From: Methylomonas sp. 11b
GTDB lineage: Bacteria; Pseudomonadota; Gammaproteobacteria; Methylococcales; Methylomonadaceae
NCBI RefSeq assembly: GCF_000515215.1
Contig: NZ_KI911557.1
Location: 2,723,741-2,787,740 of the forward strand
Direction: 5' to 3'
DNA length: 64,000 nucleotides
The notes under the pieces: generated by a model
The model's database searches: none
What the model was told of the DNA's origin: nothing
The model's input: only the letters and a program-made list of their open reading frames with translations
Program-made: the position numbers and the translations under genes
Part shown: in pieces, positions 57,704 to 64,000 of the stretch
How positions within the stretch are numbered: the first letter of the stretch is position 1
Layout: each line of letters starts with the position of its first letter

Positions 57704-59146
57704 ATGACCCCCACCGGCACCGCGCAAAAGCCACCGCAAACTCTGGACGAATGGACAGAGCTGCTCCGCGTGCAGGAAATGCCGATCTTCTCCAACACCG
57801 CGCATAACATCTACGCGGCGTTGGACGACAGGCACAAGGGGGCCATCGAGCTGGCGACGGTAATTCTGCAAGACCCCAATCTCACCGCCAAACTGCTTAA
57901 GGTCGGTAGCAGTCCCTATTACAATCCATCCAAGCAAAAGATGAGCACCGTATCGCGGGCCATTGTCGTGCTGGGTGCAGAAGTAATACGGGAACTGACG
58001 CTGGCCTGTTCGTTTTTCGAAGCGATGCTGTCGTCCACCAACAAGGACAGAGCCAACCGGGAGATTGCGCTGGCTCTGCATGCTGCGGTGCAAGCCAAAG
58101 ACTTGGCGCTAAGCATGGGCGACACTTCGCCAGAAGAAGTGTTTATTGCTGCCCTACTGCACAATATCGGCCATATTGCCTTCTGGTGCTCCGGCAATCC
58201 GCAATCCAAAAAAGTCCACGAACTGATAGAAAAGAGCGGGCTGAACAATCGCGAAGCCGAGAAAAAAATACTGGGCTTTACCTTGCAGGACTTGGGCAAA
58301 AAACTGAGCAAATCCTGGTGCCTGAGCGGCTTGATAGAAGAGGCCATCGCCAAACCGGATTCCGCGGAGAGACGGGTGCAAATGGTGCAACTGGGTCATC
58401 AGATCTGCGCGGCGCTTAAATCGGGCAAAGACTCGGAAGCCATGCAGGCTTGTCTGGCAAAAGTTGCTGAATTTTCCGGCCTGTCGCCGGCAACCCTAAA
58501 AGCCAAGATCGACAAAAACACTTTGGAAGCGGTGCACATTGCCCGGCAATTCGGCGCTAACGACGCCTCCAAATTCATCAGCACCGAAGCTATCATCGCC
58601 AAATTCGAAGACGCTGAAGAGGAAAAGGCCGATAAGAAGCAGCTGCAATTTCAAATTTTGCAGGACATCAGCAGCCACATCAGCGGACAAATCGATCTAA
58701 ACGGCCTGTTTGAGATGGTGCTGGAAGGCATACATCGCGGTGTGGAAATGGACAGAACCCTATTCATGCTGCTCAGTCCGGATAAACAGACGCTAAACGA
58801 AAAATTTTCCCTGGGCTGGCACAAAATCGCGCTCGACCAAAAAATCCGCATATACAATTCCGAACCCTCGGCAAACTTACTGTTTCACGCCCTACAACAG
58901 CAAGAAGGCGTCTGGCTGTTTCCCCAGCAACATCATGAGCTTTACACCCCGCAGATCCGCCAGCATATCGGCGAATACGAGTGCTTCGTTTTCCCGGTTT
59001 ATGCGGAAAAAAAGACCGTAGGCCTTATTTATTGCGACCACTCTATTCATGGACTACCCTTAACTCGCGAGGACTTCATCGCAGCCAAGCACTTTGCCAA
59101 ACAAGCGCATATCGGCTTAACCCTATACTGCATGAAAAACCACTAA
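57704..59146 (+). CDS. HDOD-GAF signalling protein
   Basis: 480 residues. An HDOD domain (about 25-220) contains the degenerate HD-type core IAALLHNIGHIAFW; a GAF domain (about 300-465) covers the C-terminal part and could bind a small ligand. HDOD proteins act as adaptors in c-di-GMP and phospho-relay signalling. It starts 4 bases after valS and ends 3 bases before the next gene, so it heads a signalling block with the double-receiver protein. Domain assignment is by pattern. Confidence 0.85.
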   Translation: MTPTGTAQKPPQTLDEWTELLRVQEMPIFSNTAHNIYAALDDRHKGAIELATVILQDPNLTAKLLKVGSSPYYNPSKQKMSTVSRAIVVLGAEVIRELTLACSFFEAMLSSTNKDRANREIALALHAAVQAKDLALSMGDTSPEEVFIAALLHNIGHIAFWCSGNPQSKKVHELIEKSGLNNREAEKKILGFTLQDLGKKLSKSWCLSGLIEEAIAKPDSAERRVQMVQLGHQICAALKSGKDSEAMQACLAKVAEFSGLSPATLKAKIDKNTLEAVHIARQFGANDASKFISTEAIIAKFEDAEEEKADKKQLQFQILQDISSHISGQIDLNGLFEMVLEGIHRGVEMDRTLFMLLSPDKQTLNEKFSLGWHKIALDQKIRIYNSEPSANLLFHALQQQEGVWLFPQQHHELYTPQIRQHIGEYECFVFPVYAEKKTVGLIYCDHSIHGLPLTREDFIAAKHFAKQAHIGLTLYCMKNH

Positions 59147-59149
59147 TCC

Positions 59150-59944
59150 ATGACAGACCATCAGCTTGCCAATTTACAGGTTTTTCTCGTCGAACCGTCC
59201 CATACTCAGCAGCAGATCATCTCCCACTTTTTACTCGACTGCGATATAAACGATATTACCTGTGTGCAAAGCGGCGCCGAGCTATTCGAACGCTTACAGC
59301 ACTCCCGCCCCGATCTGATTATCAGCTCCATGTACCTGCCGGACATGACCGGCGTGGAATTGGTGCACGCACTGCGCAACGACGATGCCTCGTATGAAAT
59401 GGCCTTTTTGCTCATTTCCAGCGAGACGAATATCAAATACCTTGAACCGATCCGCCAGGCCGGCGCGATTGCCATATTACCCAAGCCGTTTACCCGTCAG
59501 GCCTTGGAAACCGCCCTGCATTCCACGCTGGAATATGTTCGCCCGGAAAAACTTAACCTGACGCACCTGGATGTCGAAGACCTGCGAGTACTGCTGGTGG
59601 ACGACAGCGAATTCTCGTTGAAATATCTCACCAGGGTTTTCGAAAACATCGGCATCTACCAGATCGTTACGGCTCATGACGGCAAACAGGGTTTACAGAT
59701 ATTCAATCAGCAGTATTTTGATCTGGTCGTTACCGACTACAACATGCCGGAGATGGACGGCTTGCAGTTGATAGACCATATCCGCAATCATCCCGAGCGC
59801 GGCTCGGTGCCCATTCTCATGGTCACCAGCGAGCAAAACCAAAATCGCCTGGCGGCGATAGAGAAATCCGAAGTATCAGCCATACTTGACAAGCCCTTCG
59901 AAGCCACTTCAATCAAACGCCTCCTGATTAATTTGCTCAATTGA
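59150..59944 (+). CDS. Response regulator with two receiver domains, first one degenerate
   Basis: 264 residues with two receiver domains and no output domain. In the second (about 143-262) the acidic pair VLLVDDS, acceptor Asp196 in VVTDYNMP and Lys in ILDKPF are normal. In the first (about 10-125) the acidic pocket is VEPS and the acceptor position is Ser60 (ISSMYLP), so it cannot be phosphorylated normally, although LPKPF keeps the Lys. It may act as a scaffold that modulates the active domain. Follows the HDOD gene by 3 bases. Confidence 0.9.
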   Translation: MTDHQLANLQVFLVEPSHTQQQIISHFLLDCDINDITCVQSGAELFERLQHSRPDLIISSMYLPDMTGVELVHALRNDDASYEMAFLLISSETNIKYLEPIRQAGAIAILPKPFTRQALETALHSTLEYVRPEKLNLTHLDVEDLRVLLVDDSEFSLKYLTRVFENIGIYQIVTAHDGKQGLQIFNQQYFDLVVTDYNMPEMDGLQLIDHIRNHPERGSVPILMVTSEQNQNRLAAIEKSEVSAILDKPFEATSIKRLLINLLN

Positions 59945-60101
59945 GCTAATCTTGTGTGGCGAGCGAATACCACACAACATGCGCGGCTATCGCAACCCCG
60001 GATCGAAGCAATGTCCGATGCGTTCATGATCAAGCTCATCCGGTTTTCGCGCAAAATATGCTTGGACTGACCACCAATAGCCCCAAATTAAGGTACGGAA
60101 T

Positions 60102-60641
60102 ATGAAGCCGACTATCACGCCTAACAATAACGAAAAAAAACTCGCGGATGACGATTTTATCGTTTCCAAGACCGACACCTCGGGGCGGATCACTTACGCT
60201 AATCGCATTTTTATGGAAATCGCCGGCTATCCGGAACACCAATTGCTGGGCATACAACACAACATCATCAGACACCCGGATATGCCGCGCGGCGTGTTTA
60301 GATTCATGTGGAATACCTTAAAAGCCGGTGACGAGTTTTTCGGGTTTGCCAAAAATCTATGCCGGGATGGCGGATATTATTGGGTATTTGCCAACATTAC
60401 TCCGGACTATGACAAAGACGGTAAATTGCAGGGTTACTATTCGGTGCGCCGTAACCCGCCCCGTAACGCACTTGGGGTCATCATACCGATTTATCAGGAA
60501 ATGTTGGCCATCGAGAAACGCCATTCAGTTAAAGATGCCCCGGATAAATCGCTGGAATACCTATTCGACGTGGTTCAGCAAGCCGGCGTTAAAAATTACA
60601 ATAGCCTGGTGTTAAGCCTGTATAAACCCAACGGAGTGTAA
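60102..60641 (+). CDS. Stand-alone PAS protein of Aer type
   Basis: 179 residues, one PAS domain (about 20-130) that resembles the FAD-binding PAS of the aerotaxis receptor Aer: ISKTDTSGRITYANR-type start, NIIRHPDMPRGVFRFMW and NGG-YYWVFANITP. The Trp of E. coli Aer in this region is Phe here (EFFGF). The C-terminus has a short helical tail and no signalling domain. The next gene, 3 bases downstream, is a membrane receptor without a sensor, so the two likely form one split aerotaxis/redox receptor. Confidence 0.88.
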   Translation: MKPTITPNNNEKKLADDDFIVSKTDTSGRITYANRIFMEIAGYPEHQLLGIQHNIIRHPDMPRGVFRFMWNTLKAGDEFFGFAKNLCRDGGYYWVFANITPDYDKDGKLQGYYSVRRNPPRNALGVIIPIYQEMLAIEKRHSVKDAPDKSLEYLFDVVQQAGVKNYNSLVLSLYKPNGV

Positions 60642-60644
60642 GCC

Positions 60645-62114
60645 ATGAATTCAAACGCCAATATTCCGTTTTTAAGAACCAAGCTGAATTATGCGGTGGC
60701 AACCATTATATTTTTCACTGTTGCCGCTTTCATCGACACGCTTATCACGCATGGATTTTCCTGGCTCATGCTTGGCTTGCTACTGCCGTTACCGGTGGTG
60801 GCCTTCGATGCCTGGCACGCCGGCAAACAATGCCTGCTGGTCTTAGAGCGGATCGAAGAAGTGTTAAGACACACTAATCAAGGCCAACTCTATCATCGCG
60901 TCACCAAAACGCGCGGCATGGGCGAAGTCGGCAAGATAGCCTGGGAGCTGAATGAGACCCTGGACATCATGGAGTCTTACTTCAAAGAAATGAACTCTTG
61001 TTTTAAACACGCCGCAGAAGGCAATTATGATCGTTATGCGCTGGTTGACGGCTTTCCAGGCATACTGAAAAAGTCGGCGAAGAATATGAACGACGCCATC
61101 AAATTAATGGATGAAAACGACAAACTGACGATCAAACGGCGTTTATCGGCAGGCCTGCATGCGCTCAACACCAACAATCTGCTCAACAATCTGAAAGGTA
61201 ATCAAAGCGACTTGCTCAATATCACCGAGCAAATGCAGAAGGTAGAGAATATTGCTGTGGAAACAGGCGAGAACGCCAACGCCAGCCTATCCGCCGTAGA
61301 AACCATCAGTAATTCCCTGTCGGACATCAACTCCAATGTACATTCGGTATCGGATGTAATCGGCGCGCTAATTAACGACAGTAAAAAAATTACCGAATCC
61401 TTATCGATGATTACCGGGATTGCCGATCAAACCAACCTGCTGGCCTTAAACGCCTCGATAGAAGCGGCACGCGCCGGCGAGCACGGCCGAGGCTTCGCGG
61501 TGGTCGCCGACGAAGTCAAAAATCTCTCCGAACACACCAAGAACGCCGCACTTGAGGTGTCCAGAACCCTCAAGTCGTTCAATAAGCGGGTTGAACAAAT
61601 GCAAACCGAAGCGGAAAGCTCCTCCGCGCTTTCGCAAGAGATACTGGCGCAAGTCAATTCCTTCCGCCAACAATTTTCCAATTTATCCCGGTCCGCAAAG
61701 ATCTCGGTCGATTACATTTCTTATGCCAAAGACAAATCTTTCGGCGTCCTGGCTAAACTCGATCATGTGGTCTACAAACAAAACGGCTATGTGGCCGTCG
61801 AAACAGCCAACGAATGCCCTCATCACCAAGCCATCATGGTAGACAACCATAATTGCCGCTTAGGAAAATGGTATTACGAGGGACTGGGTTATGAAAAATT
61901 CCGCTCGACCAGCGCTTACGCTAAATTGAATCAACCGCATGCCGATGTGCATAGGACTACACAAAAGGCTTATGAAGTTTCTCGCGACAGATGGGTGGAT
62001 GATCCAGGCATGCTCGATGAAATCATTCGGCAAATGCAACTGGCCGAGGCCGCCAGCGCCGAGGTGATGCAATATATCGATGCGATGGTGGAAGAAAGAC
62101 ACAAAAACGTATAG
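60645..62114 (+). CDS. Methyl-accepting chemotaxis protein with CZB domain
   Basis: 489 residues. Two close membrane helices (about 14-32 and 37-55) leave almost no periplasmic loop, as in Aer. The signalling region has the tip [37 protein letters not shown]. The C-terminal CZB zinc-binding domain (about 385-470) shows [18 protein letters not shown] and a late His pair (HADVH), as in CZB proteins. The PAS sensor is in the gene just upstream. Nearby CheD-like gene (2338) and receiver proteins do not form a standard che operon. Confidence 0.93.
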   Translation: MNSNANIPFLRTKLNYAVATIIFFTVAAFIDTLITHGFSWLMLGLLLPLPVVAFDAWHAGKQCLLVLERIEEVLRHTNQGQLYHRVTKTRGMGEVGKIAWELNETLDIMESYFKEMNSCFKHAAEGNYDRYALVDGFPGILKKSAKNMNDAIKLMDENDKLTIKRRLSAGLHALNTNNLLNNLKGNQSDLLNITEQMQKVENIAVETGENANASLSAVETISNSLSDINSNVHSVSDVIGALINDSKKITESLSMITGIADQTNLLALNASIEAARAGEHGRGFAVVADEVKNLSEHTKNAALEVSRTLKSFNKRVEQMQTEAESSSALSQEILAQVNSFRQQFSNLSRSAKISVDYISYAKDKSFGVLAKLDHVVYKQNGYVAVETANECPHHQAIMVDNHNCRLGKWYYEGLGYEKFRSTSAYAKLNQPHADVHRTTQKAYEVSRDRWVDDPGMLDEIIRQMQLAEAASAEVMQYIDAMVEERHKNV

Positions 62115-62349
62115 CACTTAGCTGAACGAAATCGTCGCGCAAGTAGCTTCGGCGCCAAGCGCAGGCTGGAGCTTAGGGGCTAGAATGGATTCTCTGTGGT
62201 CTAACGGCTCCTAACTTCGCAAAAATGACGAATCTTGGGAATTTAATGGCCGGGTCAATAACAATTGGTAACCTCTAATCCCCGTCCGGGAAAGAGTCGC
62301 TGGGCTCCTTGCTGAATAGTTACACATTCTGCAACGGGCTTGAACCAAA

Positions 62350-62865
62350 CTAACTTCCCAAATATTCCACCGTCACTTCCGCCAATCCGCGCATGCCGAT
62401 CTGTTCCGCCGCGCCCTGGGACAGATCGATAAGTCGATTAGCTTTGAAAGGCCCCCTGTCGTTAATCACCACATCCACGTAACGGCCGTTACGCAGATTG
62501 GTCACCCGAACTTTAGAGGGAATCGGCAGCGTTTTATGCGCCGCCGTCATACCCCGCGGATCGAAGCGGTCGCCGTTGGCAGTAAAATTACCGGATTCTG
62601 CGCCATACCAGGAAGCCAAGCCCTGCGCCTTGTAACCCAACGCGCTTTGCATGGGTGAATAAGTTTTACCTTTAACTTTGTAAGATTTAGTGTAAGTGGT
62701 CTTGGTAGTACCGGGCAGCATCGCTTGATCATCATTGCGTTGCAGCGTTGGAATACCGGAACAAGCACTAAGCAGACTAAGAAACATCAGCGGCATAACC
62801 GCGCGCCATCGCCGCACGTTGAGGCTAAATCGGCTTGAAAAAACCGATACCGTATCTAAAAACAT
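62350..62865 (-). CDS. rlpA: RlpA septal lytic transglycosylase-type lipoprotein
   Basis: 171 residues from the ATG at 62865 (GGAGA 8 bases upstream); a start at 62796 is possible. A lipobox LSAC ends the signal. The double-psi beta-barrel domain is clear: QGLASWYGAESGNFTANGDRFDPRGMTAAHKTLP, then VVINDRGPF, with the catalytic Asp. RlpA trims denuded glycan strands of peptidoglycan at the septum. The C-terminal SPOR domain found in many RlpA is absent. Confidence 0.94.
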   Translation of the reverse strand: MFLDTVSVFSSRFSLNVRRWRAVMPLMFLSLLSACSGIPTLQRNDDQAMLPGTTKTTYTKSYKVKGKTYSPMQSALGYKAQGLASWYGAESGNFTANGDRFDPRGMTAAHKTLPIPSKVRVTNLRNGRYVDVVINDRGPFKANRLIDLSQGAAEQIGMRGLAEVTVEYLGS

Positions 62866-62968
62866 AACTGTTTCTCCGCGAGGAAGACTGCTTAAACAAG
62901 CAGCCTTCAATGGATTGACTTGAAAAATTCAGAAGAGATTGCCGAGCAGGTTTGTCTTGACGGATTGC

Positions 62969-63364
62969 TCAGTTAACTACTCGATGGCCGCGTTGGCGTA
63001 AGCAGTTGTTGTAGGCGTTTTTATAGCGGTCTTCGGATTGAATACCTTGTTTGGATGCCCCGCCGATACCGCCGGCAGCCGCACCGATAGCCGCACCTTT
63101 TCCAGGGCTGCCGAGCACAGCACCCAAAGCGGCGCCACCGGCCGCGCCAATCAGACCGCCAACGCCGGCGCCTATTGCGGTTTCCTTCGCGGTGCCCCCG
63201 GACGCTTGCGACGCCAATTGCTGGCACTCATGCATATCCTGATTCAAGCGATAAGAGTTCTGGTTATTGTAAGTGTCGACGGTTGGCGTCCAACCGGTTT
63301 GCGAAGCGCAAGCCGATAACAACAGACAAGCAGCAGTGACTGAACAGACTGTGAGCTTCTTCAT
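62969..63364 (-). CDS. Glycine-zipper lipoprotein
   Basis: 131 residues. A lipobox LLSAC with Cys19 makes it a lipoprotein. A Gly-rich glycine-zipper segment (about 65-105; GVGGLIGAAGGAALGAVLG) suggests oligomerisation in the membrane. The end has two Cys/Arg-rich turns. Its ATG shares one base with the preceding gene stop (TAATG). Function unknown. Confidence 0.8.
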   Translation of the reverse strand: MKKLTVCSVTAACLLLSACASQTGWTPTVDTYNNQNSYRLNQDMHECQQLASQASGGTAKETAIGAGVGGLIGAAGGAALGAVLGSPGKGAAIGAAAGGIGGASKQGIQSEDRYKNAYNNCLRQRGHRVVN

Positions 63365-63750
63365 TATCTATTCATCCCATTGCCAATCCACGAACCGGCC
63401 GCAGCACCGATACCGGCCGCCAATGGGTCGCCCCGACCCATTTCATAACCCATAGCACTGCCCACCAAACCGCCAACCAAGCCCTGCGGAGAACGCTGGT
63501 CGTAACCACCATATCTGACGGGCGGGGGTGGCGGTGGCGCGTAATAGCGCTGTTGCATGGGCACGTATTCTACTACTCGCTCGGGCACGTACACGCGCTC
63601 CACCGGGTAAGCCGGATAATACTCGCGGCCGTAGCCGTGCCCATGATGATGATGGTGCCGATGATGGCGATGCTCGCCCCAATCGTCGTCGGCCAAAGCC
63701 ATTGACGAAAACAACAAACCGATCAACATGATATTTGTCATTCTGAACAT
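63364..63750 (-). CDS. Exported His-rich glycine-zipper protein
   Basis: 128 residues. Signal peptide to about residue 20 (SSMALA), then a histidine run (GEHRHHRHHHHHGHG), a Tyr/Pro-rich segment with PPPPPP, and a C-terminal glycine zipper (LVGGLVGSAMGYEMG, AAGIGAAAGSWIG). The His run could bind metal ions. It is first of a two-gene unit with the glycine-zipper lipoprotein. Confidence 0.78.
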   Translation of the reverse strand: MFRMTNIMLIGLLFSSMALADDDWGEHRHHRHHHHHGHGYGREYYPAYPVERVYVPERVVEYVPMQQRYYAPPPPPPVRYGGYDQRSPQGLVGGLVGSAMGYEMGRGDPLAAGIGAAAGSWIGNGMNR

Positions 63751-63865
63751 ATACGACTCCTTGTTGGGAAATTATTCAGTTGCGGCAAATTCTAGGGAGG
63801 CTGGCTTAAAACAGAATTAAGGGCAGATTATGATCGGATTAAGAATATCGCCGCGCCGACTATTA

Positions 63866-63950
63866 AACCGGCCCGCAAATATTGTCGCTCCCTCGTAGGC
63901 GGGAGCCCAGTTGTCACGGTGGATTCCCGCTTCCGCGGGAAAGACGGTAC
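63866..63950. repeat. Dispersed repeat family B, copy 2
   Basis: ACCGGCCCGCAAATATTGTCGCT, then GGCGGGAGCCCAGTTGTCACGGTGG and TTCCCGCTTCCGCGGGAAAGACGG. The second half matches 37526-37574 and the first half resembles 41872-41917. It is 115 bases beyond the His-rich gene start. Confidence 0.75.
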
Positions 63951-64000
63951 CAGGAAATTTTAGGGCTTGGTTAACAGTCAGCTAAGCAAGGAAATCAGTA

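Overview
The window is ordinary chromosomal DNA of a gammaproteobacterium. Supporting signs are the gene pairs and operons hemC-hemD-hemX-hemY, ybbP-ybbA with divergent tesA, the fused 23S rRNA methyltransferase rlmKL, ubiD, rlpA, pgi and valS. A methanotroph-like host (Methylococcales, Methylomonas-like) is my inference. It rests on several proteins with PEP-CTERM tails of the 'VPxPxxxWLFGSxLxG' type, a two-subunit pyruvate carboxylase, and a two-gene periplasmic copper-protein locus. No rRNA, tRNA or CRISPR array was seen.

Layout. 1-820: end of a lysozyme-like protein gene and an FKBP prolyl isomerase. 820-2340: an AT-rich zinc-ribbon membrane gene between two inverted copies of a ~270-320 bp repeat, then a CheD-like gene. 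3.3-10.1 kb: rlmKL-acyP and the heme operon. 10.2-17.4 kb (minus strand): two response regulators (HD-GYP and PP2C outputs), ubiD, ybbP-ybbA; tesA diverges from ybbA. 18-20.8 kb: glycosyltransferase, GNAT and a PEP-CTERM-like protein. 21.2-26.1 kb: pyruvate carboxylase subunits, a Sua5/YrdC protein and tadA. 26.3-31.6 kb: HtrA protease and a tight four-gene photolyase cluster. 32-38.7 kb: sterol desaturase, two GlxA-type regulators (one broken by an in-frame TAG), a methyltransferase, and a MerR/TipAS regulator with a classic 19-bp-spacer promoter. 39.3-41.8 kb: hybrid kinase and LuxR-type regulator. 42-43.2 kb: an IS110-family element. 43.5-47 kb: a lipoprotein, two PEP-CTERM proteins and a lipase-like hydrolase. 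47.3-52.1 kb: pgi and a periplasmic/membrane copper locus. 52.2-54.4 kb: BrnT/BrnA toxin-antitoxin, a MOSC protein and a PEP-CTERM gene broken by an in-frame TAA. 54.9-62.1 kb: valS followed by a signalling cluster (HDOD-GAF, double-REC, PAS, methyl-accepting protein with CZB domain). 62.3-63.75 kb: rlpA and two glycine-zipper envelope proteins.

Several dispersed repeat families sit in the intergenic spaces (around 10.1, 26.7 and 43.3 kb; around 37.5, 41.9 and 63.9 kb). The most interesting points are the copper locus whose first protein would begin with histidine after signal cleavage, the CheD with its catalytic His replaced by Gln, the two single-stop pseudogenes, two divergent gene pairs whose start codons overlap inside one CATG, the split Aer-like PAS/MCP pair, and the candidate bridge-RNA region of the IS110 element.
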